From NCBI GenBank assembly GCA_021774335.1, contig JAJFJD010000008.1:124001-188000 (forward strand): a DNA stretch of 64,000 nucleotides. Direction: 5' to 3'. The notes under the pieces were generated by a model, which saw only the letters and a list, made by a program, of their open reading frames with translations, had not been told where the DNA came from and searched no databases. The DNA is from Alphaproteobacteria bacterium. Its GTDB lineage: Bacteria > Pseudomonadota > Alphaproteobacteria > UBA8366. Below are positions 1-7,701 of the stretch, piece by piece (the stretch's first letter is position 1; the number at the start of each line of letters is the position of its first letter). The position numbers and the translations under genes are program-made.

Positions 1-565
1 GCAAAGGCGCCGCATGACCTAGCGGTGAAACATTCCCCCGTGAAGTTTTTGCTGGTGTGTCTTCTCGTAGATGGGTGGATTTAGAACCATCGGCCGGGAC
101 CGAACCTCCTATCGCTTTCCGTCCACCATCATCGGATTGTTTGGGAAACAGCTCGCTGACAAGCTCATCCACCTTTTCATGCCCACGGACGAATTTGTCA
201 GAGTTGAGGCCAGCCTTTCGTGCATCGTACACGGCATTGCCCAAAGGTTGCCCCGCCCGATAAACAGTTATTTTTGCATACGCCATGTAAAGAGCGAGAT
301 CCCAGGCCCAATTAGCAGTATAAATTGTAATAATATTACAATCCTTAAATCCTGAATTCTCGGGTAATATTTTATATTTGTAGCCGTTTGTCCCAAGCGT
401 TTTTTTAAATTGATCTAAAAACCCTGGCTGTACTTTTGGGTTTTCTACTATGCAAACGTTATCGTTGCTGATTTGGCTTACTGGTCGAACCTTTTGATCG
501 ATCGTCATGCATCCGGAAATTGCTAAAACCGCAATTGCCACAGCACCATATCTAAGGGGTTTCAT
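1..565 (-). CDS. Sbal_3080-like lipoprotein, C-terminus beyond the left edge
   Basis: The minus strand is open from an ATG at 565 to the window edge (188 codons, no stop), so the gene is truncated by the window. The first 19 residues are a lipoprotein signal peptide: KPLR basic start, hydrophobic core, lipobox ISGC with the lipidated Cys at about residue 19. The mature part (NVCIVENPKV, a following alpha region, then TIYTANWAWDLALYM and ITVYRAGQPLGNAVYD) matches my memory of the Sbal_3080 family of envelope lipoproteins of unknown function. The sequence past about residue 150 is low complexity and may not belong to the domain. Base composition (about 250-560) is clearly AT-richer than the rest of the window, suggesting acquisition by transfer. 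Family assignment is from recalled motifs, so moderate certainty; that it is a lipoprotein is firm. Confidence 0.72.
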   Translation of the reverse strand, partial: MKPLRYGAVAIAVLAISGCMTIDQKVRPVSQISNDNVCIVENPKVQPGFLDQFKKTLGTNGYKYKILPENSGFKDCNIITIYTANWAWDLALYMAYAKITVYRAGQPLGNAVYDARKAGLNSDKFVRGHEKVDELVSELFPKQSDDGGRKAIGGSVPADGSKSTHLREDTPAKTSRGNVSPLGHAAPL

Positions 566-644
566 CGACATTTCCGTTCGCCATTGATTCTAAGTGGCGG
601 TTTTGCGACGTGTCGGACCGAACCATTTCCAATGTGATCTATTT

Positions 645-860
645 TCATTTTGAGACCCGCTGGTAACCGAGTTTCTCCAATTGCTGCACGCAACCCTCAT
701 GATGATTTTGCGCGATCGCCGCTGGAACGATGCCGGATCCTTCAGCTTCGCAAATTTCTACGACACCGGTCTCCGGATGTTTCATCACGGTTGAATAGGT
801 AGCGCACCCGATCAGTGCAAAAGTAAGCAATATTGGTGCACAAACGCGGGTTGATCTCAT
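645..860 (-). CDS. Small predicted lipoprotein (71 aa)
   Basis: A 71-residue protein begins with a clear lipoprotein signal peptide (MRSTRV, hydrophobic stretch, lipobox LIGC with Cys19). The mature peptide is only about 52 residues, with two further cysteines (in EICEAE and EGCVQQ) that could form a periplasmic disulfide, and ends QLEKLGYQRVSK. The tail resembles small periplasmic proteins ending in a 'CV..LE..GY' motif seen in several proteobacterial lipoproteins; I cannot name a family. It follows the larger lipoprotein at 1-565 on the same strand with a 79-bp gap, so the two may be co-transcribed. Function unknown; that it is exported and lipidated is an inference from the signal sequence. 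Confidence 0.6.
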   Translation of the reverse strand: MRSTRVCAPILLTFALIGCATYSTVMKHPETGVVEICEAEGSGIVPAAIAQNHHEGCVQQLEKLGYQRVSK

Positions 861-1305
861 TCAGAGTTCCCCTGGCTAAATCCTCTTGCTCGTTTAGCGT
901 GCATCGGATTGGTTCGAAGCACAAATCGAACGAGCCAGGAATGACCTTTGAGTTCGAAATCTAACTGCAAATTTGGAGAGAAAATTGATGTCCTCTCATG
1001 GCTAGAAAGCGAAGTCGCGGCGCTCGCGGATGAATTCCGCTGTAACCTCGACAAGCGACATCCACGTGACGATGTCGGCTTTCCGCTGATTTACTTCGCT
1101 TGCCCCTCTTCGACATCGTCGCTTAGACTAGCGGGGTATTTGTCTCTGTAGTCGTACCGTGACCGCCGTTCTCGCCGCATCATCAAGTTCCCGATAATCA
1201 CAGCAATGTTTGACGCTTTGGCGATTGGGGCATTGAAGGTTTGCGAAGCAATTTATGCTAAAGACGGGTGATCGCGGCCTTTGTAGTCAGAAAGGCGAAG
1301 AAGAC
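861..1305. other. Intergenic region, no gene supported
   Basis: Short open frames on both strands overlap each other here, lack recognisable domains and have no convincing ribosome-binding sites. Composition is intermediate between the AT-rich left edge and the GC-rich remainder. I see no RNA gene or strong terminator. Confidence 0.4.
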
Positions 1306-1509
1306 ATGACCAAAGCCAAGGCCCGCCTGCGGGCAAAGGCGAACCTGGCGCGGAAGGCCAAAAAGCGAAAATCCGCTGATGGCAAACCCGAGCAAAATTT
1401 CCCGCCGGGGCGGTTCGATCCGGGAACAGGCTCGTTAAAAGGCCCGAAGATGAGCACCAGCGCCAAGAGCTTGAGCACGGCAAAAAGGGGCGCGGCGCGG
1501 TCGGGATAA
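1306..1509 (+). CDS. Small basic alphaproteobacterial protein of unknown function
   Basis: This 67-residue protein is rich in Lys, Arg and Ala at the N-terminus (MTKAKARLRAKANLARKAKK) and has a motif-like centre, PGRFDPGTGSLKGP, before a basic end (KRGAARSG). I recall similar 60-70 residue proteins in many alphaproteobacteria, none with a known role. An upstream in-frame ATG at 1255 exists, but the ATG at 1306 is chosen because it is preceded by a purine-rich AGGCGAAGAAG and gives the length and start of the recalled homologues. The charge suggests nucleic-acid or ribosome association, but nothing in the sequence proves it. It stands alone, convergent with the helicase gene. Confidence 0.62.
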   Translation: MTKAKARLRAKANLARKAKKRKSADGKPEQNFPPGRFDPGTGSLKGPKMSTSAKSLSTAKRGAARSG

Positions 1510-1587
1510 GCCGCGCCAGGGATTTTTCTTCCGCCGAAGCTACCGACGATCCTTGCCCCGCCCAAGGCGAATTACTCTGACAACGTC

Positions 1588-3573
1588 CTAATCGGCTTTT
1601 TTCGGTGACTTCTTCCGCATCAAGGGGCTCGATCCCGGCGTTTCCGGCCCGCGGTCCCTGGTGCCCGCCGGGAAGGGTTTGCGGGTGGATTTCGGCGTCT
1701 GTCCAGAAGCGGATTTCGGGGCAAACCTGGCGCCGGATTTGTGCTTATGGGATTTCTTCCGCCTGGGCTTTTTCGATGCTTTATCCGGGAGATTTTCCTC
1801 CCGCGCCGGCGCGTCGGGCTTTCGTGTAAACTTGCTTTCCGACTCGACTGTGGCGCGCGCATCGGCCTTTTTCGCATACTTTCGCTTTGGCCCGGACGGC
1901 GCGCGCGCATCGTTGTTCCGGGAAGTGTTCGGCCGTTTTTTGTTCGAATAGGGCTTTCCGCGGCTGTCGCTACGCTCCTGCGGGACGCCTTTAAGGGCTT
2001 TCACGGCAATGGTCTCTTCGACCATACGGTTGGGGCCTATGGCTTCAAGAAACCGCTCCACGCAATCGGGAGCAAGCTCGATATGAGTTTCGTTGGTACG
2101 AACCTTGATCGCGCCGACTTCATGCTTAGTAACATGGCCTGCACGGCACAGCATCGGCAGCAACCATCGCGCCTCGGCATTTTGTTTGTGCCCGACCGAC
2201 AGCGAGAACCAGGCACCACCCTTAAAGTCGTCGCGGCGCTTTTTCTTGCGTTCCGGAGGCGCGGTATCGAGCAATTCCTCGGGTGCGGATCGGCCCGCAG
2301 AATGCAGGCGCAGGAAAGCGGCGGCAACCTGTTCGCTGCCGTGCCGGGCGAGAAGTGCCTCGGCGAAGGCCTGTTCGTCAGCATTCAGCGGTTCGTTCAG
2401 CGTCGGATCCTCGAGGATGCGCTCGCGGTCGCGTTGCACAATTTCATCGACCGATGGCGGCTTGGCCCACGCGGCAGTGACATTGGCGCTAACCAACAGC
2501 CGCTCGGTACGTCGGCGCTCATTGTGCGTGACAATCAAGGCGCACACACCCTTACGGCCGGCACGCCCGGTTCTTCCGCTCCTGTGCAAAAGGGTTTCGC
2601 GGGTCTTCGGGATGTCCGCGTGAATCACCAGTTCCAAATTCGGCAAGTCGAGCCCGCGCGCCGCCACATCGGTTGCGATGCAGACCCGCGCGCGCCCGTC
2701 ACGCATGGCTTGCAAGGCGTGGGTACGTTCGTTCTGACTCAACTCGCCCGACAGTGCCACCACCGAAAAGCCGCGATTGTTGAATCGGCTGGTCATCCGG
2801 TTGACGGCCGCCCGGGTGGCGCAGAAGACCAGGGCGTTCTTCGCTTCGAAAAACCGCAGCACGTTGATAATGGCGTTTTCGCGATCGTTGGGAGCGACGG
2901 TAAGGGCGCGGTATTCGATATCGACGTGCTGCGCCTTCTCCGCCGTTGTGCTGACGCGCACCGCATCGCGCTGGTACCGCCTGGCGAGGGTGGCGATGGA
3001 CGACGGCACGGTGGCGGAAAACATCAGTGTGCGGCGGCTGGATGGGGCTGCGTCGAGGATGAATTCCAGATCGTCGCGAAAGCCCAGATCGAGCATTTCG
3101 TCCGCTTCGTCCAGCACTACGGCCTTGAGCCCCGTGGTGTCGAAGGAGCCGCGCTCGATGTGATCGCGTAACCGTCCCGGCGTGCCGACCACGATGTTTG
3201 CGCCGCGCTGCAGGACTCTGCGCTCTTCGCGCATGTCCATGCCACCAACGCACGAGGCGACCTGCGCGCCCGTCATCGCGTACAGCCACTCCAGTTCGCG
3301 CTTGACCTGCAATGCCAGTTCCCGGGTCGGGGCAACGGCGAGCGCCAGGGGTGCCGAGGCATGGGTGAAACGGTCGGCGCCGTCCAAAAGCGTGGGAGCA
3401 AGCGCGAGGCCGAACGCCACGGTCTTACCCGATCCTGTCTGGGCGGAAACCAAGAGATCGGAATCTACGAGGCCGGCGGCCAAAACCGCCTCCTGCACCG
3501 GGGTCAATTCGGTATAGCCGCGCTTGCTTAACGCTTGGCCAAGTACCGGAACGACGTTTTTAAATCCTGTCAT
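1588..3573 (-). CDS. DEAD-box ATP-dependent RNA helicase with DbpA-type RNA-binding domain
   Basis: All core helicase motifs are present: Q motif (GYTELTPVQ, about 19-27), Walker A AQTGSGKT (44-51), PTREL, TPGRL, DEAD box LDEADEM (155-158), SAT (186-188), ARGLD, and motif VI HRSGRTGRAG. After the two RecA domains comes a segment at about 445-520 (GGAWFSLSVGHKQNAEARWL onward) that fits the DbpA/CsdA C-terminal RNA-binding fold, then a long Lys/Arg/Ser/Pro-rich disordered tail to residue 661. The protein should unwind RNA, probably in ribosome assembly or cold adaptation as for DeaD/DbpA relatives, in the cytoplasm. The gene is monocistronic. Long open frames on the opposite strand are shadows of its GC-rich codons. 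I leave the symbol blank because DeaD, DbpA and RhlE-like paralogues cannot be separated by eye. Confidence 0.95.
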   Translation of the reverse strand: MTGFKNVVPVLGQALSKRGYTELTPVQEAVLAAGLVDSDLLVSAQTGSGKTVAFGLALAPTLLDGADRFTHASAPLALAVAPTRELALQVKRELEWLYAMTGAQVASCVGGMDMREERRVLQRGANIVVGTPGRLRDHIERGSFDTTGLKAVVLDEADEMLDLGFRDDLEFILDAAPSSRRTLMFSATVPSSIATLARRYQRDAVRVSTTAEKAQHVDIEYRALTVAPNDRENAIINVLRFFEAKNALVFCATRAAVNRMTSRFNNRGFSVVALSGELSQNERTHALQAMRDGRARVCIATDVAARGLDLPNLELVIHADIPKTRETLLHRSGRTGRAGRKGVCALIVTHNERRRTERLLVSANVTAAWAKPPSVDEIVQRDRERILEDPTLNEPLNADEQAFAEALLARHGSEQVAAAFLRLHSAGRSAPEELLDTAPPERKKKRRDDFKGGAWFSLSVGHKQNAEARWLLPMLCRAGHVTKHEVGAIKVRTNETHIELAPDCVERFLEAIGPNRMVEETIAVKALKGVPQERSDSRGKPYSNKKRPNTSRNNDARAPSGPKRKYAKKADARATVESESKFTRKPDAPAREENLPDKASKKPRRKKSHKHKSGARFAPKSASGQTPKSTRKPFPAGTRDRGPETPGSSPLMRKKSPKKAD

Positions 3574-4133
3574 GCTTTTCGATCCGGCCTTCTAGCGGGC
3601 AGTGTGAGAGCAAAAGTTTGAATACTCGAGGTAACCATCGAGCCGCTCGGATAGAGCCGGAAAAATCCCGAGAAATCAATGGCGGCGAAATACGAATCTG
3701 ACGTTCGGGCAAAGTAACCGATTTTTCTCTGACAAAGCCTCGCGCATCAATGATCGCCAATCGCCGACGCGCTGAGGTAAATCAAATAGACCGCTTCGGC
3801 CCGTCAATTACCGACACGGGACTTGTCCCTACAAAATGCGAGATCCGGATATAGGCATGGTGGAGGCCACCGTGTCTAGGCACCGGTGTGGCGTTGCTGT
3901 CATCAAGCATATCATATGGGAATTTGCGCTCAGCTAATGTCTCCTTGTGGCTACTAGCGGACATTCCGACGAACGCGCCCGACTTCCGCTAATGACCCGG
4001 AGCAGACGTTGGGCTGCGAGTGGATCGCCGCTCGCCAAAAACCGGACATGATCTAAACCTACGAATGGCACGAACCGCAGGGGCAGGATAGGAGCGCGGC
4101 CACGCCTTGCTACTAGAGATGCTGGTTTAGAAT
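3574..4133. other. 560-bp intergenic region carrying one copy of the dispersed repeat
   Basis: No supportable gene; the short minus-strand frames here have no domain or good ribosome-binding site. The only structure is the palindromic repeat at 3951-4010, preceded at about 3932 by a degenerate reverse-oriented unit (GCTAATGTC). Confidence 0.5.
3951..4010. repeat. Dispersed palindromic intergenic repeat, copy A
   Basis: Contains CTACTAGCGGACATTCC and, 18 bp further, GACTTCCGCTAATGACCC followed by a degenerate GGAGCAGACGT. Exact 7-bp inverted arms TAGCGGA (3955-3961) and TCCGCTA (3985-3991) could form a stem-loop. The same two blocks recur at 6391-6450, 7361-7460 and 12644-12752. Confidence 0.75.
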
Positions 4134-4802
4134 TTAATCCAAGGCACTCCAGGGCTGTCCGATACGATCCAGGGAGACAAAGTCGCGCAGGTTGCCTCGG
4201 CCGACGGGACCGAAATTACCGATCGGATAGCCGATCGGAATGATCGCATAAGAATGCACACCCTCTGGTAATTCCAGCGCCTTCTCCGATTCTTCTTCGA
4301 AGCGCAGGTGGCGCGTGGTCAGGTTGGCGCCCAAACCGAGCGCGCGGGCGGCAAGTAGCATGTTTTGCACCGCAGGATATATCGACGCACCCGCCGTCCT
4401 GTCTGGGGGGATCAGCGCGTTGTCATGTTTGATACAGGCGACGATCCAAACCGGCGCTTCGTGAAAATGCTCCGTCAAATATTCGACCGCTAAGTGTTGG
4501 CGATGATATTTCTCAGCGGTCGACCCCGCCGGCGGAGCGCTGGACGCATATCGCGGGCCGACAATCTCATCGAGCGCCTTTTTGTACCAAACCTGGACGG
4601 CTTTCTTGATACCGACATCCTTGACGACGATAAAATGCCAAGTCTGACTATTCGCACCATTCGGCGCGCGGGTACCGGCTTCCAATATCCTGACAATTAA
4701 CTCATCCGGAACCGGGTCGGGCTTGAGACGGCGCATCGCCCGCATCGTGCTGATGATATCGAAGAGATTTTCTGAAGAGAGGTCGATCGGTGAATCCGCC
4801 AC
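4134..4802 (-). CDS. Nitroreductase family FMN-dependent oxidoreductase
   Basis: The 222-residue protein has the nitroreductase fold signature: an early FMN-binding MRAMRRLKPDPVP segment (about 17-31), then EAGTRAPNGANSQTWHF (positions about 42-58, flavin phosphate/ring contacts), and a C-terminal GVHSYAIIPIGYPIG region. These flavoproteins use NAD(P)H to reduce nitro groups, quinones or enones, usually as cytosolic homodimers. Length is normal for the family. The physiological substrate cannot be inferred; neighbours (lactonase-like hydrolase upstream, helicase downstream) are not an obvious pathway. Start ATG at 4802 gives a complete N-terminus, though its ribosome-binding site is weak. Confidence 0.88.
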   Translation of the reverse strand: MADSPIDLSSENLFDIISTMRAMRRLKPDPVPDELIVRILEAGTRAPNGANSQTWHFIVVKDVGIKKAVQVWYKKALDEIVGPRYASSAPPAGSTAEKYHRQHLAVEYLTEHFHEAPVWIVACIKHDNALIPPDRTAGASIYPAVQNMLLAARALGLGANLTTRHLRFEEESEKALELPEGVHSYAIIPIGYPIGNFGPVGRGNLRDFVSLDRIGQPWSALD

Positions 4803-4981
4803 GATAAATATCCTTTAATTTCTGTTTTAACACTCGCTCCCCCCTACCATCCCGGCGCGGAAAGTGTCTCGTCCGAATAAATCTAACCGATTTCGCGGAG
4901 CCGTGAAGGCGCGACCGTAGACGGCGGTTCCGCAGAATGGCTTTTGCGGACCTGATTCGGCCCTATGGCGCCCAAATTCGA

Positions 4982-5779
4982 TCAGTGTCTCGGAGGCTCG
5001 TCTAGTCGCGCCACGATACCCTCAAGGTCGGGGGATGGCGCGGCATAGCGCCTCAGAACTTCGGGATCGTGTCCCGGGACAATGTGGTCGTCGCTCGGCG
5101 CGAGTTTCCGCAGACGACGGAACCCTTCGAGCATCAGGAAGATGTTTTCATGGGTTTGGAAGGGCGAGCCGTCGGTGATGCTTTCATAATAATGGGCGGC
5201 ATCGGATGCCAGCACGACCCAACCGCGTTTGGTGTGCACTTTCACCGATTGCAGGCCCCGCGTGTGGCCCGGAATGTGATGGACGGAAATGCCTGGAAAA
5301 ACTTCTTCATCGCCATCGTGAAACACGACCCTGTCTCCGTATATCGCGGTCACCATCTGCACGACCTCACTCAGTACGAAGGAGTGACGTAGCGGTTTGT
5401 GCGTCATCGCCCGGCCGGTCACATAGGCCATCTCTTCATCCTGGATATGGAAGGTCGCCTTGGGAAACAGGTCGAGATTGCCCACATGGTCGTAGTGCAT
5501 GTGCGAAATAATGACATGCTCGACCTCTTTGGCATCGGCGCCAATTAACTTCATACCTTCGGTCGGGCAACGGTGATAGGTCCGGCCGCGGCGCTCACCT
5601 TCAGCCTGGCTGAAGCCGATATCGAGCACTACCGTCCGATCCTCGTTGCGGATAACCCAGACGAAATAGTCCATCGGCAGCGGCGCATCATGTGGATCGC
5701 CATGAACAAAGATTGCCCCTCGCGTTCCCACGCGGTCGCCGTATTTGATCGCAAAGACCTCATATTCGGGCAGTGCCAT
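4982..5779 (-). CDS. N-acyl-homoserine-lactonase-like metallo-beta-lactamase-fold hydrolase
   Basis: The 265-residue protein carries the dinuclear zinc motif HxHxDH in SHMHYDHVGN (H93, H95, D97, H98), then IPGHTRG, the bridging Asp in LASDAAHYY and the last His in VPGHDPEV. This arrangement and length match the AttM/BlcC/AiiA class of MBL-fold lactonases, which open acyl-homoserine-lactone or gamma-butyrolactone rings. No signal peptide, so cytoplasmic. Without modelling I cannot distinguish quorum-quenching from ordinary lactone catabolism. It is monocistronic with about 180 bp to the nitroreductase gene. An upstream GGGATAAGGCG precedes the ATG at 5779. Confidence 0.85.
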   Translation of the reverse strand: MALPEYEVFAIKYGDRVGTRGAIFVHGDPHDAPLPMDYFVWVIRNEDRTVVLDIGFSQAEGERRGRTYHRCPTEGMKLIGADAKEVEHVIISHMHYDHVGNLDLFPKATFHIQDEEMAYVTGRAMTHKPLRHSFVLSEVVQMVTAIYGDRVVFHDGDEEVFPGISVHHIPGHTRGLQSVKVHTKRGWVVLASDAAHYYESITDGSPFQTHENIFLMLEGFRRLRKLAPSDDHIVPGHDPEVLRRYAAPSPDLEGIVARLDEPPRH

Positions 5780-6024
5780 TTCGCCTTATCCCTTCGATAG
5801 TGTCCTCCGGTTGCGCAAACCAGTTTTCAAGAAGCGCAACGTACCTTGGCAGAGCATAGGGCAAGATTGTCGGGAATGGTTCGGGCCTCGCTAAATGTGG
5901 GCGAGGAGGAGCAATCCCCAGGCGACGCCGAACGGCTGGGCAGGGTATGCCGGTGGTGGCGCAAAGTAGGAAATTTTAAAGGGATAGTCCGTACCGTCGC
6001 TAATCGACGATTAGGGATATCACC

Positions 6025-6351
6025 ATGCCGCAGCAAATCCACCGACCCGCCGCAAACAGCAACCAAGACCCGTCCGCAAACACGACGCAGGAGCCACTAC
6101 CGCCGTCGGTGGTGCGGTTCCCGGTCGACCTATGCATACGGGCCCGTTTGCACCACCGTTGCATACGATCCGATGCTTGTGCTTTCTGGAAAGAGGTGCG
6201 GCAGGGCTATGCCGTGGCCGTGGAGGGGGCTGGCGCTTTGGACGCCATCTGGGTGAAGGATGAAAAAGCGCGGGGAGAAGCAGCCGTAAAATGGCACGAC
6301 AAGCCGATCCTAATCGCCGGTGAGCTGCGGGTGGTTGCCGACGCCATCTGA
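6025..6351 (+). CDS. Hypothetical protein (108 aa), weakly supported
   Basis: An open frame in an otherwise gene-free stretch. Its ATG is preceded by AGGGA at a 7-nt spacing, which is the main reason to keep it. The N-terminal 30 residues are Pro/Asn/Gln rich; the second half (FWKEVRQGYAVAVEGAG, then KWHDKPILIAGELRVVADAI) looks like a real helical/beta protein sequence, but I recognise no family. It could be a remnant of a longer gene or a chance frame. Confidence 0.33.
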   Translation: MPQQIHRPAANSNQDPSANTTQEPLPPSVVRFPVDLCIRARLHHRCIRSDACAFWKEVRQGYAVAVEGAGALDAIWVKDEKARGEAAVKWHDKPILIAGELRVVADAI

Positions 6352-6390
6352 GCGCAACAGATGGCGGCCTGAAGTTACGTCCGCTCTTCC

Positions 6391-6450
6391 CCTACTAGCG
6401 GACATTCCAGCGGTAGCGTGGGGCTTCCGCTAATGACCCAAAGCGGACAT
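6391..6450. repeat. Dispersed palindromic intergenic repeat, copy B
   Basis: CCTACTAGCGGACATTCC, a short GC-rich loop, then GGCTTCCGCTAATGACCC followed directly by AAAGCGGACAT. Exact arms TAGCGGA (6396-6402) and TCCGCTA (6426-6432). This is the best uninterrupted example of the right-hand junction that the IS element breaks in copy C. Confidence 0.78.
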
Positions 6451-6463
6451 GAACCACGGTTGT

Positions 6464-7261
6464 TTAAAGAGCGCGTACCATCAAGCTACCCCCCATCAAC
6501 ACCAACATGGCTAACAAGGCCAAACGGAACCTATCGGGCGAGAGGCGATGACGGACGCGTTCGCCTAAGCGAACCCCCGCAAACGCAAGCCCAACCCCGA
6601 TTACGGATACAATCGTAGCGTCCATCGTGAATAGCCCCATGCGGTTCAGCCCCACGGCCATGATCAGACTGGACAGTGTGAATGAGCAGTTGATGGCCTG
6701 GATGAAAAGGTCGCGATCAAGCTGCAGCGCCATCAAGTAGGGCATGGCCGGCATGACCTGGCTTCCGGTGATCCCGTTGAGCGCACCTGTGAGGAACCCG
6801 CTCAACGGGCCGAGAGGTCGAGCCCAGGTCGAGGGGAGGCTCATATTTGGATTGGTGTAGGCAAACAAACACCAGACCACCAGCACGCCCCCAAGCACCG
6901 CGCCAGCCAATTGCCCGTCCACCGATGCCAGTGCCCAGAGGCCAAGTCCCAGTCCCGGCACAGTGGCGACCAACATTGGCCAAAACTGATTGAGGGCTTT
7001 GCCGAATTGTCCCGCCCCACGCATTACCACTAGGTTCGTGGCGATCGAGGGAATGATCAGCAGTGGCAACGCTTCCTTCAATCCGACCGTTACGGCCAGA
7101 AACGGCAAGCACATGGTCGAAAACCCAAGCCCTGTCACCCCTTTGGCGATAGCCGATAACAAAAAGATTACAAGGATTATGCCGACTTGGACGGCAGAGT
7201 ATTCGAACATCATGCTGATTATTGTTTGCCACTTGGTTGCCGCTCGGGACGGTGTCGTCAT
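6464..7261 (-). CDS. TauE/SafE family anion permease
   Basis: A hydrophobic 265-residue protein with about eight membrane segments and the two-half organisation of the TauE/SafE (COG0730) family. The first segment (GIILVIFLLSAIAKGVTGLG) with the AKGVTGLGFS motif is characteristic, and the second half repeats it in LTGALNGITGSQVMPAMPYL. Members export sulfite, sulfoacetate or other organic anions across the inner membrane; the substrate here is unknown. Homologues usually start just before the first helix, so the true start may be the ATG at 7213 rather than 7261; neither has a strong ribosome-binding site. No linked catabolic gene points to a substrate. Confidence 0.85.
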   Translation of the reverse strand: MTTPSRAATKWQTIISMMFEYSAVQVGIILVIFLLSAIAKGVTGLGFSTMCLPFLAVTVGLKEALPLLIIPSIATNLVVMRGAGQFGKALNQFWPMLVATVPGLGLGLWALASVDGQLAGAVLGGVLVVWCLFAYTNPNMSLPSTWARPLGPLSGFLTGALNGITGSQVMPAMPYLMALQLDRDLFIQAINCSFTLSSLIMAVGLNRMGLFTMDATIVSVIGVGLAFAGVRLGERVRHRLSPDRFRLALLAMLVLMGGSLMVRAL

Positions 7262-7360
7262 CCGTCACCATTTGCGACCTTCCCTCCGACCCGTGATTAA
7301 ACATAGTTGCCGACGCCAGAGGAATCTATTTGGAGCTTCGAAATACCTCGGTGTCTTAAG

Positions 7361-7460
7361 TTGGCTATTAGCCGACATCCCGTCACCGCTGAGTGATGTC
7401 TGCTTTACATCCAGGAACGGACATTCGAGCCCCCACACCCGACTTCCGGTAATGACCCAT
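7361..7460. repeat. Dispersed repeat copy C, left part (interrupted by the IS)
   Basis: About 100 bp clearly homologous to 12644-12743: both have TTGGCTATTAGC(C/G)GACATCC, then TGCTTTACA(T/C)CCAGGAACGG followed by ACATTC, then CTTCCG(G/C)T(A/C)ATGAC(C/T)CAT. The copy stops at CCCAT (7456-7460), where the IS begins; its continuation resumes at 8843 on the far side of the element. Confidence 0.8.
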
Positions 7461-7464
7461 ATTT

Positions 7465-7478
7465 ATGGACCGGCTGCT
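7465..7478 (+). repeat. IS subterminal inverted repeat, left
   Basis: ATGGACCGGCTGCT, an exact reverse complement of 8829-8842. It lies four bases inside the inferred left end, as in IS1111-type elements. Confidence 0.8.
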
Positions 7479-7701
7479 TGTCGCAAGAGAGAGTTTTGCA
7501 GGATATCGGAAGTCGCTGATATGTATCCGGCCTGTTTGATCGGCACGCGGGCCGTGGCCTTGATGGGAATACGCACGCGCCATTGGTCTCATTAGCGGAC
7601 AGGTTGACGAGCAACCATTCGGGTCATCAGACTTTGGAGGCGTATCTTGGTCCGTTCCATGCAGTCATCTCAATCGCGAACTCGGGCGAGGCTTTTGCGG
7701 A
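7479..7701. ncRNA. Putative bridge/seek RNA region of the IS (strand undecided)
   Basis: The 223-bp non-coding end between the left inverted repeat and the transposase stop. It holds CATTAGCGGACA (7590-7601), identical to the right half of the target; a hairpin GGTTG-ACGAG-CAACC (7602-7616); then GGGTCAT (7621-7627), the complement of the left target half ATGACCC. A flanking GTCT (7586-7589) pairs with AGAC (7629-7632), closing an internal loop. IS110-family bridge RNAs carry two target guides in just such a loop, and in IS1111-type elements the RNA lies downstream of the transposase gene. A second hairpin is possible at 7501-7528 (GGATA/TATCC). I found no convincing donor-binding loop by eye. 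Confidence 0.5.

Noticed and set aside
1741..3171. 476-codon open frame on the plus strand
   Set aside because: Shadow of the DEAD-box helicase gene on the other strand; no ribosome-binding site or domain.
6717..7304. 195-codon minus-strand frame overlapping the TauE/SafE gene
   Set aside because: Alternate frame of a well-supported membrane protein; not hydrophobic and not family-like.
7591..7601. Treating the AGCGGACA match inside the IS as just another genomic repeat copy
   Set aside because: It lies inside the inverted-repeat-defined IS, lacks the rest of the repeat, and is paired with a complement of the other target half across a hairpin. The simpler reading is still possible, so the bridge-RNA call has only moderate confidence.
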